A DNA stretch of 63,661 nucleotides from positions 1-63,661 of the forward strand of contig JBHGBM010000027.1 of the NCBI GenBank assembly GCA_041946965.1, in the 5' to 3' direction. The position numbers and the translations under genes are program-made. Of the stretch, positions 24,806-34,331 are shown in pieces. The DNA is from JBHGBM01 sp041946965. Lineage in GTDB: Bacteria; Acidobacteriota; Terriglobia; Bryobacterales; Bryobacteraceae. Every line of letters begins with the position of its first letter. Within the stretch, counting starts at the first letter, position 1. The notes beneath the pieces were generated by a model, which ran no database searches, was not told the DNA's origin, and saw nothing but the letters and a program-made list of their open reading frames with translations.

Positions 24806-26811
24806 GGCGCGCGCGCCGGCTCCCCGATGCCGCCATTGCGCTCGGCATTTTTCTGCTGAACTTCGCGCTGAACTCGCCGATGTTCATGCGCGGCGATTCC
24901 CCTTACCGCGATTCCATCGAGGGCGGCTACGCGGCCATGGCGCGCTTCATCGCCGCGCATCCCAACCCGTGGGGATGGAACCCGACGCAGTATTGCGGTC
25001 TTCCCACACAGTTCCTGTACCTGCCCGGAATGCCGTACGCCAGCGCGGCGGTGGTCTGGTTGACCGGGTTGCCGCCCGAGTACGCGTACCGTCTGATCGC
25101 CGTCACGCTCGCCTGTCTGGGGCCGGCCACGCTGTTCCTCTTCGCGCGCTTTTTCACCGGGAGCCGCTCGTGGGCGCTGGCGGCGGCGCTGGGCTACACG
25201 TTTTTTTCCCCTCTTTACGGCCTGGTGCGGCAGATTGACAAGGACCGCGGCGGCATTGCACAGCTTCCCTGGCGCATGCAGGTGCTGGCGAAGTACGGCG
25301 AAGGGCCGCACAACGCGGGCCTGACCCTCATGCCGCTGGCGCTGATGGCGGCGTGGGCGGCGGGCGTGTACCGGCGCTACGCAAACCTGCTGCTTGCGGC
25401 GGCCCTGCTGGCCGCCGTCGCGCTGATCAACTGGGTGGCGGCGCTGGCCCTGGCGCTGTGCTGCCTGCTGCTGCTGGCCTGCGCCCCGGCGGGGGAGCGG
25501 CCGCTTTCCGCGGGTTGGGTGCTGGCCTCGGCTGGACTGGCGTACCTGCTGGCGTGCTTCTGGCTGACTCCGAGTTTCATCGGCACCATCGCTTTCAACT
25601 GGCCGAAGGATGCGTTCGGCTACCGCCTCAGTCTCACGAAGTATTTCTCGGCCGCGGCGCTGGCCGCGGTGTTGTGCGCCGCGCGCGCGGTGCTGCCGCG
25701 CCTGTGCCGCGGGTTCTACTTCACGTTCGTGAACATGGCGGCGCTGCTGTTCGGCTGGATCGCGTTCGGTCATTACTGGTTCGGCACGGACGTGATCCCG
25801 GAATCGCGCCGCTATGCGGTGGAGTTCGAGTTTTTCCTGATGCTGGCGCTCGCGGGGTGGCTAAGCGTGCTGTGGAAGCATCGCCCGAAGCTTGCCGCCG
25901 CGGCGGCGGCCGTGCTGATCCTGCCCGGGCTGCCCCAGGCGTGGACCTACCTCACGCAGGACCGCGCCATCCGCGCGCCGTGGCCGCTGGCGGCCACGCC
26001 CGAGTATCCCATGGCGGAGTTCCTCGCCAGACAGAATCCCAGCGGGCGCGTATTCGCCACCGGCGGCCTGCGCTTCCGGCTGAACTCGTGGTTCGACGTG
26101 CCGCAACTGAGCGGCGGTTTTGAATCCGGCCTGGACAATCGCCGCCCGGTGGACGTGTACTACCAGGTGCGCACGGGAAGCGCGAGCTTCGGCCGCGGCT
26201 TGAAAGACACCCTCACGCAACTGCGGGCCATGGGGGTTCAATACATCGCGGTCCACGGGCCGGGTTCCCGCGAGCACTACAAGGATTTCGCCAACCCCCG
26301 TCAATTCGAAGGTGTGCTGCCGAAGGTGTACGACCGCGATGACAACGTGATTTACGCGCTGCCGCCGGTTAGCCTGGCGCACCTGGTGCGCCGCGAGGAA
26401 CTCGCCAGGTGGCACAAGCCGCCGCACCTGGACGCCTATGCGGCCGCGGTGGACGATGCCTCGCGCCCGGCGCTTCAGGCGGAGTGGCACGGCCCCAGCG
26501 CCCTGACGGTGGCGGGGCCCGTGCCCGCCGGCATGCTGATCTCGGTCCAGGTGAGCGGCGATCCCGGCTGGACGGCATACCAGGACGGCAGCCGGCTGCG
26601 GATCGAGGAAGACTTGCTGGGCTTCATGGTGCTGGAGGCGCGGCCCGCTGCACTCGCGCGGATCGAGCTTCGCTACGAAGGCACCACGGAGCAGCGCCTG
26701 ATGGCCGGTCTGAGCGCGCTGGCGTGGGCGGCGGCGCTGGCGGGCGTTTTCCTGCGCCGCCGCATCGGCCCGCCGGCGCACGATCCCGTGCGGATCGTGC
26801 AGTCTACTTGA
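24802..26811 (+). CDS. Polytopic membrane protein, YfhO/GT-C-like (paralogue of preceding gene)
   Basis: The 669 residues are read from GTG at 24802, which overlaps the preceding stop as GTGA, so translation is coupled. The frame is open upstream but only as a shadow of the preceding gene. It shares the topology and motifs of its neighbour: KYGEGPHNAGLTL, FWLTPSFIGTIAF and LNSWFDVPQLSGGFESG. The first ~420 residues are membrane helices, the C-terminal ~230 are extracytoplasmic, and the last helix is at the C-terminus. The pair may form a heterodimer or arose by recent tandem duplication. A cell-envelope glycan role is inferred from fold resemblance only. Confidence 0.72.
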   Translation: MRRARRLPDAAIALGIFLLNFALNSPMFMRGDSPYRDSIEGGYAAMARFIAAHPNPWGWNPTQYCGLPTQFLYLPGMPYASAAVVWLTGLPPEYAYRLIAVTLACLGPATLFLFARFFTGSRSWALAAALGYTFFSPLYGLVRQIDKDRGGIAQLPWRMQVLAKYGEGPHNAGLTLMPLALMAAWAAGVYRRYANLLLAAALLAAVALINWVAALALALCCLLLLACAPAGERPLSAGWVLASAGLAYLLACFWLTPSFIGTIAFNWPKDAFGYRLSLTKYFSAAALAAVLCAARAVLPRLCRGFYFTFVNMAALLFGWIAFGHYWFGTDVIPESRRYAVEFEFFLMLALAGWLSVLWKHRPKLAAAAAAVLILPGLPQAWTYLTQDRAIRAPWPLAATPEYPMAEFLARQNPSGRVFATGGLRFRLNSWFDVPQLSGGFESGLDNRRPVDVYYQVRTGSASFGRGLKDTLTQLRAMGVQYIAVHGPGSREHYKDFANPRQFEGVLPKVYDRDDNVIYALPPVSLAHLVRREELARWHKPPHLDAYAAAVDDASRPALQAEWHGPSALTVAGPVPAGMLISVQVSGDPGWTAYQDGSRLRIEEDLLGFMVLEARPAALARIELRYEGTTEQRLMAGLSALAWAAALAGVFLRRRIGPPAHDPVRIVQST

Positions 26812-29800
26812 CGGCGATGGTGGTCCGTACCTGCGGTGCCTGGCCGCTGTAAACGCTGCGATAGTAGAGCAGCACCACCGTGTTGTTATCCGGCGCCGTG
26901 GCCTTGGGAATGCGGACGTTGATCTGCCAGACCCCCACCAGTCCGGGCGCCAGGCCGGAATAGATCAATTGGTTGCCTTCGCCATCCATACACTGCGGCT
27001 CATCCACGTAGCAGCTTCCGATGAACACGCGCGGGTTATCGGACGTGGAGACCGGTCCGGGGGCGGGTTCCCCGTCGGGGGGGCCTCCCGCCACGGGGCC
27101 CTGGCCGGTTCCGAACAGGGCTATGACGCTGCCGCGCGCGGCCGGGTTGGTGGGCGAATTCACCGAGCCATCTTCGTTGAGCGCCGCCACCTGGCCCGAG
27201 CCCGTGCTGTTCATGGTGAACAAGGCGGGGGAGGCGATGTTCATGGCCACCGGGGCGCTGCCGAGGATCTGGCCGGTCGACTTGCGAAGCACCTGGAACT
27301 CGGCCGTCCCGGAGGTGGGCGAGGAACTGGGCACCAGCAGGTTGATCTGGCCCGGTGAAACGAAGAACAGCGGCGCGGGTTGATCGTTCACCAGCACCTG
27401 GATATCGGCCAGCTCCGTGGGCATCGGCAGAGGGTTGGCCAGTTCGCTGAAGCTCTTGGTCTCCTGGCCGAACTGATTGCCGAGCGGGTAAATGGAGGCC
27501 ACCATGCCTGGCGCCAGCGCGCGGTTCACCATGAAATTGGCTCCGTTCAGAGCCACTAATCCGGGATAGTGGATGGCGACGCGGTTGCTGGCATCGGCCA
27601 CATACAGGTTTCCGTAGGAGTCCTGCGTCAGCGCGACGATGGCGGCCGCCGCGGGAATGGAAGCGTTGGCTTTGAAATCGGCCGGGGCCAGTTGATCGAA
27701 CCGTGGGAAGCGCAGCGCGCGCCGGTTGCTTGTATCGGAGACCCAGATCTCGCCGGTGCGCGGGCTGACGTAAACGGCCCGGGGCGCCGGCGCGGAGAGG
27801 ATCACGGCGGCATGCGCATCGGAAGCGGGGGTGTTCACCAGGGTATCGAAGATGAGCACGCGGTTGTTGCCGGTGTCGGCCACGTAGGTGCGCCCGTCCG
27901 AATCCACCGCAAGGTGATGGGGCGCGTTCATGCGGTAATCTTCAGGACTCCCGGAGGAGGATGTGAGCGACGAGGTGAAATCCGGCTGGCCGAAGACCTT
28001 GGCAGCCGCCATGCCGGTGGTAAAGGTTCCGTTCTGGCGCGGGAAGAAAAGCACGCGGTTATGGGTCGCGTCGGACACCAGCAGGCCGTTCTCGGCGGCG
28101 AAGGTGATTCCGTAAGGCGCCGCCATGGTGCTGGAAGTCGGGTCGGTCAGTTTGGCGGTGAAGGTTTTCTGCCCGATCACCAGGTCCGCCGCGGGCAGCG
28201 TCGCCTGGTGCGCGAAAGGCGCGGGGAAGCGCAGCACACGGCCGTTGCCGCTGTCCGCCACCCAGAGGTTACCCTCCGCATCGACGGCGATGCCCGTGGG
28301 CCGGCACAGGCTCTTCTGGTTGGGCTTGTCGGCGTCGTTATCCGGGTAGTTGCACAAGGCGCGAGCCATGTCCGGCTGGCCGATGACGATGTCGGCCTTG
28401 TCGCCGGGCCGCACCTTGCGCGCGTCCTTGAAGCCCAGGACGCGGTTGTTATAGGTATCGGCCACGTACAGGCGGGGCACGTCGGTGGTGGAGTCCACGG
28501 CGAAGCCGGCATCGGAAGCGACGCCGCGCGAAGAGATCACGCTGAACTGAAACTCGCGGCCCTCGATCAGGTTCGGACTGTTCAACGCCAGGCCGTCCTG
28601 GCCGGCCACGCGCACTGCGGGCCGGAACACTCCGCCGGAGTCGGCCGGCATCACGAGCACACGATGATTGCCGGAATCGACGACATAGAGCTCGCCGCCC
28701 GCGAGCGCGGCGGCCACAGGGCCGGAGAGGGTCGCGCCGGTGGGCTCCGGCAGCCCGTTATTCACTTTACGGCTGGTGAAATCGCTGTTCTGGCCGATGA
28801 CGGACCTGGCCAGCGGAGAATACGTGGTGGCCTCGTCCGGCCATTGCTCGAAGGGATCGAATACCAGGATGCGGCTGCTGAGGGAATCGATGACGGCGGG
28901 AAAATTGCCGTCGGCGAAGAAAATGCCTTCGGGGTCCGCCATCAGGGTGCGGTCGTAGGTGATCTGCGGGATGGGCCGCTCGCCTTGCTTGGGCGGAATG
29001 ACCACCCCCATTACACGCCGGGCCAGCATGCCGCTGAAGAACGGAGGCGCGAACACCAGCACGCGATTCAACGAATCGGACACCCACAGCCTTCCGGCGC
29101 CGTCGAAGGCCACCCCGGCGGGCACCTGAAGCCGGTCTTTCACCTGCTGGGAGTTTACGGTGGCCTGCATGGCCTGGGCGACGGAAACGAAATCGGCCTG
29201 CCCGATCACGAGGTCCGCCGAGGGGAAATTTTCAGACAACCCGGGCTTAAACCGAAGCACGCGGTTGTTGCCGGGATCCACAGCCCAGAGGTAGCCGGAA
29301 CTGTCGAACGCCAGCGTGGCGCGGAAAACGCCGGCGGCGCCGGCCAGGTAGAGCGTCTTTTCCGTGGGCAGCGTGCCGCCCTGGTTCGCCAGGCGGGAGG
29401 TGAAATTCGGCTGTCCGATCACCAGATCGGGGAACTGATCCGTCTGGGCGAACGGAGAAGGAAAGCGGAGGATGCGGTTGTTCCCGCTGTCGACGACGTA
29501 CAGGTTGCCGTCACGCACCGCCAGGCCGGTGGGACTATTCAGGCCCACGGAAAACGTGGTTCCGGGACCGAGCGCGAAGGTGCTGTACTTGTCTCTTTGG
29601 CCGATGATCAGGTCGGCGGGCGCGCCGTTCGAAAACTGCGCCGCGTTTCGCCATGCGAGCACCCGGTTGTTGCCCGTGTCGGAGACGTACAGGATTGGGG
29701 GACTGGCCGACGTATCGAGAGCCACACCCTGCGGCGCGTACAACTCGCGCCCTTCCACCAGGTTGGGATTGGAAGTGCTCAGGGTCAGCTTGGCGTGGCC

Positions 29801-29902
29801 GACTACACGCGACGGGTTCGGATTCAGCGTGATTTGGCTCCAGAGGGAACCGGCGCTGATCACGGCGGCGACGAACAGCGCAACAACATGCTTATAGTTC
29901 AT
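26804..29902 (-). CDS. Secreted NHL-repeat protein with Solibacter-type C-terminal domain (TIGR03437-like)
   Basis: The 1032 residues start at MNYKHVVALFVAAVISAGSLWSQ, a signal peptide. About ten NHL-type units follow (repeated LYVVDSGNNRILRFP, LWVADSGNGRVLRFP, TYVADTGNNRVLIFD), forming one or two beta-propellers up to about residue 790. The last ~220 residues (FTMNSTGSGQVAALNEDGS, RGSVIALFGTGQGPV) match the C-terminal domain I know as TIGR03437, abundant in Solibacter. The protein is probably extracellular or outer-membrane attached; ligand unknown. The stop region overlaps the convergent membrane-protein gene by 8 bases. The first ~37 codons of the longer frame were left out because the signal peptide begins later. 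Confidence 0.88.
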   Translation of the reverse strand: MNYKHVVALFVAAVISAGSLWSQITLNPNPSRVVGHAKLTLSTSNPNLVEGRELYAPQGVALDTSASPPILYVSDTGNNRVLAWRNAAQFSNGAPADLIIGQRDKYSTFALGPGTTFSVGLNSPTGLAVRDGNLYVVDSGNNRILRFPSPFAQTDQFPDLVIGQPNFTSRLANQGGTLPTEKTLYLAGAAGVFRATLAFDSSGYLWAVDPGNNRVLRFKPGLSENFPSADLVIGQADFVSVAQAMQATVNSQQVKDRLQVPAGVAFDGAGRLWVSDSLNRVLVFAPPFFSGMLARRVMGVVIPPKQGERPIPQITYDRTLMADPEGIFFADGNFPAVIDSLSSRILVFDPFEQWPDEATTYSPLARSVIGQNSDFTSRKVNNGLPEPTGATLSGPVAAALAGGELYVVDSGNHRVLVMPADSGGVFRPAVRVAGQDGLALNSPNLIEGREFQFSVISSRGVASDAGFAVDSTTDVPRLYVADTYNNRVLGFKDARKVRPGDKADIVIGQPDMARALCNYPDNDADKPNQKSLCRPTGIAVDAEGNLWVADSGNGRVLRFPAPFAHQATLPAADLVIGQKTFTAKLTDPTSSTMAAPYGITFAAENGLLVSDATHNRVLFFPRQNGTFTTGMAAAKVFGQPDFTSSLTSSSGSPEDYRMNAPHHLAVDSDGRTYVADTGNNRVLIFDTLVNTPASDAHAAVILSAPAPRAVYVSPRTGEIWVSDTSNRRALRFPRFDQLAPADFKANASIPAAAAIVALTQDSYGNLYVADASNRVAIHYPGLVALNGANFMVNRALAPGMVASIYPLGNQFGQETKSFSELANPLPMPTELADIQVLVNDQPAPLFFVSPGQINLLVPSSSPTSGTAEFQVLRKSTGQILGSAPVAMNIASPALFTMNSTGSGQVAALNEDGSVNSPTNPAARGSVIALFGTGQGPVAGGPPDGEPAPGPVSTSDNPRVFIGSCYVDEPQCMDGEGNQLIYSGLAPGLVGVWQINVRIPKATAPDNNTVVLLYYRSVYSGQAPQVRTTIAVK

Positions 29903-30002
29903 GGGCTTACCGGGCGCGACGCGGTGCGCTCTCCCTGAGCATATCACTGAATGGCGGGAGCGGTCCCGCAGGGTCCCTCTGTTACACTGGCGATTGCCTG
30001 CT

Positions 30003-30782
30003 ATGGAACGCATCCGCGTGTGCGCCGTCAGTTACTTGAACACCGTTCCGCTGGTCTGGGGCTTGCTGCATGGCCGGCAAAAGGGGCTCTTTGACATCTC
30101 CTTCCGGATTCCGGCCGAGTGCGCCGACGAGGTTGCCTCCGGCGCCGCCGATATCGGCATCATCCCGATCTTCGAATTGCTGCGGCAGCAGTTAGGAGTG
30201 GTTCCCGGCGTGGGGATCGCGTGCCGCGGCGAAGTGCGCAGCATCCTGCTGGTGACCAAGTGCGCGCCGGAGGAGATCCGCACGCTGGCCGCCGACTCCA
30301 GTTCCCGCACCTCGGTGGCGCTGGCGCGGATTGTTCTGGCGCGGCGCTATGGCGCGCGCCCGCGGTTCGTCTCCCACGCCCCGGATGTGCCCGGCATGCT
30401 GAGGGTGGCGGATGCCGCCCTGATCATCGGCGATCCGGCGCTGCGCGTGGATCCCGCCGCCCTGCCGTGGCGTACGTACGATTTGGGGGTGGAGTGGCTG
30501 AAGCTGACCGGCCTGCCGATGGTGTTCGCGGTTTGGGCGGGCGCGCCCGCCCGTATCACCCCGGACGTAGTGCGGGCGTTTCAGGACTCGTGCGAGTTCG
30601 GCATGAAGCATCTGGAGGAGATTGTACGGCAGGAATCGGCCGCGCGCGGTTTTTCGCCGGAGATGGTGCGCCATTACCTGACGTCCAACCTGGTGTTGCG
30701 GTTCGGCGACGCGGAACGCGAAGGTATGCGGGCGTTTCTGGAGATGGCGCGCCCGGAGGTTACTTCTTCTCCGTCACGCTAA
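30003..30782 (+). CDS. mqnA: Chorismate dehydratase of the futalosine menaquinone pathway
   Basis: This 259-residue cytoplasmic protein has the periplasmic-binding-like fold used by MqnA. It opens with RVCAVSYLNTVPLVWGL, typical of MqnA, with ADIGIIPIFELL and GDPALRV further on. MqnA converts chorismate to 3-[(1-carboxyvinyl)oxy]benzoate, the first step of the futalosine route to menaquinone, so the organism probably makes menaquinone this way. Other mqn genes are not in the window. It is divergent from the NHL-repeat gene across 100 bases, and its 3' end overlaps the convergent glycine-zipper gene by 23 bases. Confidence 0.9.
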   Translation: MERIRVCAVSYLNTVPLVWGLLHGRQKGLFDISFRIPAECADEVASGAADIGIIPIFELLRQQLGVVPGVGIACRGEVRSILLVTKCAPEEIRTLAADSSSRTSVALARIVLARRYGARPRFVSHAPDVPGMLRVADAALIIGDPALRVDPAALPWRTYDLGVEWLKLTGLPMVFAVWAGAPARITPDVVRAFQDSCEFGMKHLEEIVRQESAARGFSPEMVRHYLTSNLVLRFGDAEREGMRAFLEMARPEVTSSPSR

Positions 30783-31683
30783 CGGGGGCACTCAGGCGAA
30801 AGTTCAGCCGGGTCTCGGTGGGGAGCGTCGCGGGTTTGCCGCGGGTGGCCAACGCCCCGCCCGCACCTGCGGCGGCGCCCACGCCGGCGCCGATCGCCGC
30901 GCCCTTACCGCCTCCGGCGATGGCCCCGATCGCCGCGCCGATGGCGGTTGCGGCGGCGCCCTTCGCCACGTCCTCTTTCACGCTGGCCGGACCGGTCTTG
31001 GTGAAGGTCTCGGTCTGAATGCCGATGGATTGTCCGTCGGAGGTGCGCAGCCTGGTGAGCGCAATGCCGAGTTGCGAGAGTCCGCGCACGCGGCCGGCCT
31101 TCTCTGATTCGATCACCTTGCCTTCCAGCCGTGCGCCGCGTTCGGCGATCACCAGGCCGTCGACGATCAGCGGCTGGTCGAGCGTGGCGGTGAACGTATC
31201 GCCGGGCTGATTACGGTCCGTCGAGAGCCCTTCCACCAGGCGCACGGGCAGCAAGGTGCCCGCGGCGATGGTCACGTGGCGGGGCGGAGCCGGAGGCGGC
31301 GGAGGAGCGGGCGCGGGTTCCACGACGGGCGCGGGGGCCGGGGCGGGCGCGGGAGCCGGGGCGGGCGCGGCTTGCACCGGCGCGGGCTCGGCCGGGGCGG
31401 GCGCGGGCGCGGGTTCGCGCCGCGCGGCTAGAGTCTTTCTCGGCTTCACCGTCTGCCGCGGCGCTTCACGCTTCTCTCCGGGGGGAAACGCGGAAGGCGC
31501 CGGAACCTGGGCCACGGCCGCGGGCGGCTCGGCCGGCGGCTGCGCCTGAGGCTCGGCGGGCGCCTCCTGCTGCGCAACCGCGGGCGCGGGGGCGGGCGCC
31601 GAATCGGTGTGCGCGAGCTTCATCACCAACGCGCCCCCCAGCGCGCCGGCGGCGATCAACAGTCCTATATGGATCGGTTTCAT
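30760..31683 (-). CDS. Ala/Pro-rich membrane-anchored protein with glycine-zipper segment
   Basis: The 307 residues include an N-terminal signal anchor (HIGLLIAAGALGGALVMKL). A low-complexity Ala/Pro stretch covers about 28-145, including long PAPA runs encoded by GCGCCGG-type repeats at about 31300-31420. A folded part follows (TIAAGTLLPVRLVEGLSTD, LIVDGLVIAERGARLEGKV), resembling beta-domains of conjugal TrbI/VirB10-like and BON-like acidobacterial proteins. Near the C-terminus is a Gly/Ala zipper (AAIGAAIGAIAGGGKGAAIG). It is probably an envelope-spanning structural protein; exact role unknown. It overlaps the end of mqnA convergently. Confidence 0.72.
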   Translation of the reverse strand: MKPIHIGLLIAAGALGGALVMKLAHTDSAPAPAPAVAQQEAPAEPQAQPPAEPPAAVAQVPAPSAFPPGEKREAPRQTVKPRKTLAARREPAPAPAPAEPAPVQAAPAPAPAPAPAPAPVVEPAPAPPPPPAPPRHVTIAAGTLLPVRLVEGLSTDRNQPGDTFTATLDQPLIVDGLVIAERGARLEGKVIESEKAGRVRGLSQLGIALTRLRTSDGQSIGIQTETFTKTGPASVKEDVAKGAAATAIGAAIGAIAGGGKGAAIGAGVGAAAGAGGALATRGKPATLPTETRLNFRLSAPVSVTEKK

Positions 31684-31790
31684 GAGCGCAAGCTCCTCAA
31701 GCTCTGGGACGGCGCAAAGCCCGTTTCCGTTTCCAAGGATAGCCGTATGGGCGAGGCGGTGTCCACGCTAAAATACTGTTAGAACGTCAC

Positions 31791-32795
31791 ATGATCCGCT
31801 TTCCGCCCAGCTTCGCCATCGGCTCCGTGCGGGTGGCTCCGGCCACCGTGCTGGCTCCCATGGCGGGAGTTACAGACACCGTGTTTCGCCGTTTCATCCG
31901 CAACCTGGGGGGATGCGGGTTGATCATGACGGAGTTCACCAGCTCGCACGGCATCCGCGCCTCGCTGCACTCGCGGAAGCCGCCGCGCAGCATGAGGTAC
32001 CTGGATTTTTCGCCGGAAGAGCATCCCATCGCCGCGCAACTGTTCGGCGCCGACCCTGAGGTCATGGCCGACGCGGCCCGCGTGTGCCAGGACCTGGGCT
32101 TCGACACCGTGGACATCAACCTGGGGTGCCCGGTGAACAAAGTGGTGCGGTGCAACGGCGGATCCGGGCTGCTGCGCGATCTGCCGCTAGTGGAGCGGAT
32201 CTTCCGCGCGGTGCGCGCCGCCATCTCGATCCCGCTCACCGTGAAGTACCGGGCGGGGTGGAACGACCGGGAGCTGGTCGCGCTGGAACTGGCGCGCATG
32301 GCCGGGGACTGCGGGCTGGATGCCATCGCGCTGCACCCGCGCACGCGTGAGCAGGGCTACAGCGGGCGCGCCGAATGGTCTCGCATCGCCGAGGTGAAGG
32401 CGGCGGTGCGGCTGCCGGTGATCGGCAACGGGGATATCGTGACGCCCGAGGACGCCATCCGCATGGTCGCGGAGACCGGCTGCGACGGCATCATGATCGG
32501 ACGCGCGGCAGCCTCGAACCCCTGGATCTTCCGCCAGATCCAGCAGTACCTGGAGACCGGAAGCTACACCCGCGCCACCGAGCGCGACCGCTACGAGATG
32601 ATGCGCGGCTACTACGAGATGCTGGTCTTGCGCGAACGCGGGGACACCGTCGGGAAGATGAAACAGTTCGCCACTTACTTTACGCACGGAATTGCGGGAG
32701 GGGCCCGTTTGCGCGCCGGAATCTACCGCCTCCACGACGCCGCCGGGATTCTGGGCCTGGTGGACGAGTTCTTCAGCGAGCCCTGCCTCCAGTGA
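31791..32795 (+). CDS. dusB: tRNA-dihydrouridine synthase, DusB-like
   Basis: This 334-residue flavoenzyme reduces specific uridines of tRNA to dihydrouridine using FMN and NADPH. In order: APMAGVTDTVFRRF (FMN-binding start), MTEFTSSHG, the signature NLGCPVNKVVRCNGGSGLLRD with the catalytic Cys, HPRTREQGYSG, GNGDIVTPEDA and IMIGRAAASNPWIF (phosphate binding). Length is typical for DusB. The stop overlaps the GTG start of rnhA, showing translational coupling within a housekeeping run extending to nadD. Confidence 0.93.
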   Translation: MIRFPPSFAIGSVRVAPATVLAPMAGVTDTVFRRFIRNLGGCGLIMTEFTSSHGIRASLHSRKPPRSMRYLDFSPEEHPIAAQLFGADPEVMADAARVCQDLGFDTVDINLGCPVNKVVRCNGGSGLLRDLPLVERIFRAVRAAISIPLTVKYRAGWNDRELVALELARMAGDCGLDAIALHPRTREQGYSGRAEWSRIAEVKAAVRLPVIGNGDIVTPEDAIRMVAETGCDGIMIGRAAASNPWIFRQIQQYLETGSYTRATERDRYEMMRGYYEMLVLRERGDTVGKMKQFATYFTHGIAGGARLRAGIYRLHDAAGILGLVDEFFSEPCLQ

Positions 32796-33235
32796 AAAAA
32801 GTCAAACTGATCACCGACGGCTCCTGCAAGGGCAACCCGGGTCCGGGAGGTTGGGCCTGCATCCTCCGTTACAACCAGCACAAGAGGGAGATGTGGGGGT
32901 GTTCGCCCCACACCACCAACAATCGCATGGAGCTGACGGCGGCCATCGAGGGGCTACGGGCGCTCAAGGAGCGGTGCGAGGTTGAGATTGTCACCGATTC
33001 CGAATACGTGAAGAACGGCATCACCGGCTGGATCAAGGGCTGGAAGCGGCGCAACTGGATGACGGTGCAGAAGAAACCCGTGATCAATCAGGACCTGTGG
33101 CAGGAGTTGGACGCGCTGGCGCAGAAACACGCCACGCACTGGTCCTGGACCAAGGGACACGCCGGGCACCGGGACAACAGCCGCTGCGACGAGCTGGCGC
33201 AGCGCGCGGCCGAACAGCAATGCTCCAGCGCGTAA
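32792..33235 (+). CDS. rnhA: Ribonuclease HI
   Basis: This 147-residue protein starts at GTG overlapping the dusB stop (GTGA). It degrades RNA in RNA-DNA hybrids. The four acidic catalytic residues are visible: Asp9 in ITDGSCKGNPG, Glu47 in RMELTAA, Asp69 in VTDSEYV and Asp133 in RCDELAQ. The KGHAGH loop is also conserved, and the length matches E. coli RNase HI. Confidence 0.95.
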   Translation: MKKVKLITDGSCKGNPGPGGWACILRYNQHKREMWGCSPHTTNNRMELTAAIEGLRALKERCEVEIVTDSEYVKNGITGWIKGWKRRNWMTVQKKPVINQDLWQELDALAQKHATHWSWTKGHAGHRDNSRCDELAQRAAEQQCSSA

Positions 33236-33251
33236 GCGGTACAATCCTTGC

Positions 33252-33737
33252 ATGCCCATTTATGCGCAGTTCGAGACCACCGAGGGGAATTTCAGGGTGC
33301 GGCTGTTCAACGACAAGGCTCCGAAAACGGTGGAGAATTTCGTGGCCCTGGCCGAGGGGACTAAGACCGGCAAGCCGTTTTACAACGGAACCATCTTCCA
33401 CCGCGTCATTCCGAATTTCATGATCCAGGGCGGCGACCCCACCGGCACGGGGCGCGGCGGCCCGGGTTACACTTTCGCCGACGAATTCCATCCCGGGCTG
33501 AAGCACTCGAAGGCGGGCGTTCTATCCATGGCCAACGCCGGCCCGAATACCAACGGCTCGCAATTTTTCGTCACCGTGGCGGCCACCCCGTGGCTGGACA
33601 ACCACCACAGCGTGTTCGGCGAAGTGGTGGAAGGCTACGACGTGGTCAAGAAGATTTCCGAAGTGCCGCGCGGCCCGCAGGACCGCCCCAAGCAGGACGT
33701 GCGCATCAACTCCGTTACCATTGAAAAAACACAATGA
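33252..33737 (+). CDS. Cyclophilin-type peptidyl-prolyl cis-trans isomerase
   Basis: This 161-residue single-domain cyclophilin lacks a signal peptide, so it is probably cytoplasmic and assists protein folding. Signature segments are IFHRVIPNFMIQGGDPTGTG (catalytic Arg and the FxxxQGGD loop), ADEFHPGLKHSKAGVLSMAN and GSQFFVTVAATPWLDN. It matches bacterial PpiB/PpiA in size. The TGA stop overlaps the ATG of the DUF1080 gene (ATGA). Confidence 0.94.
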   Translation: MPIYAQFETTEGNFRVRLFNDKAPKTVENFVALAEGTKTGKPFYNGTIFHRVIPNFMIQGGDPTGTGRGGPGYTFADEFHPGLKHSKAGVLSMANAGPNTNGSQFFVTVAATPWLDNHHSVFGEVVEGYDVVKKISEVPRGPQDRPKQDVRINSVTIEKTQ

Positions 33738-34327
33738 AGCGTCTCCTGGTACTTCTGCTCGCGGCCTCGGCGGCGTTCGCCGCCGAAGGCTTCAAGCCGC
33801 TGTTCAACGGCAAGAACCTCGACGGTTGGGACGGCGATCCGCGCCTGTGGTCGGTGCGCGACGGCATCCTGGTGGGCTCCACCGAGGGCGTCACGCTGGA
33901 AGCCAACACCTTCCTGATCACGCGCAAGTCCTACGGTAACTTCGTGCTGCGCGCACAGATGAAGCTGCGCAACCACAACAGCGGAATCCAGTTCCGCAGC
34001 GAGGCGCTGCCCAACTGGGTGGTGCGCGGGTTGCAGATGGACGCCGCAGAGGATAACCACTGGGGCAACATCTACGACGAGAAGGGCAAGCGTGGCATCA
34101 TCGTCAACACTTACAAGGAGATCGGCTCGAAAGCCGTGCGCCTGAAGGACTGGAACGATGTGGAAATAAGCTGCCAGGGCGACCTCATTCGGATTTCGCT
34201 CAACGGCGTGCAAACCGCCGAACTGCGCGACACCACGCGCATGAGCGGTGTGATCGCTCTGCAACTGCATCGCGGGCCGGCGATGGAGGTCTACTTCCGC
34301 CGCATCGAAATCAAGGAACTGAAGTAG
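33734..34327 (+). CDS. Exported DUF1080 (3-keto-disaccharide hydrolase-type) protein
   Basis: The 197 residues carry a signal peptide (MKRLLVLLLAASAAFAAEG). The fold is DUF1080, a concanavalin-like beta-sandwich: FKPLFNGKNLDGWDG near the start, NSGIQFRSEALPNW in the middle and ISLNGVQTAELRD later are family signatures. Some members cleave 3-keto-glycosides; others bind glycans. It is coupled by ATGA to the cyclophilin gene and followed after 4 bases by nadD. It could cooperate with Gfo/Idh dehydrogenases that oxidise sugars at C3, but that link is inferred. Confidence 0.87.
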   Translation: MKRLLVLLLAASAAFAAEGFKPLFNGKNLDGWDGDPRLWSVRDGILVGSTEGVTLEANTFLITRKSYGNFVLRAQMKLRNHNSGIQFRSEALPNWVVRGLQMDAAEDNHWGNIYDEKGKRGIIVNTYKEIGSKAVRLKDWNDVEISCQGDLIRISLNGVQTAELRDTTRMSGVIALQLHRGPAMEVYFRRIEIKELK

Positions 34328-34331
34328 CGCG

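Noticed and set aside
27569..29938. Long plus-strand open frame opposite the NHL-repeat gene
   Set aside because: Its regularity mirrors the NHL repeats on the other strand; no signal, motif or ribosome binding site.
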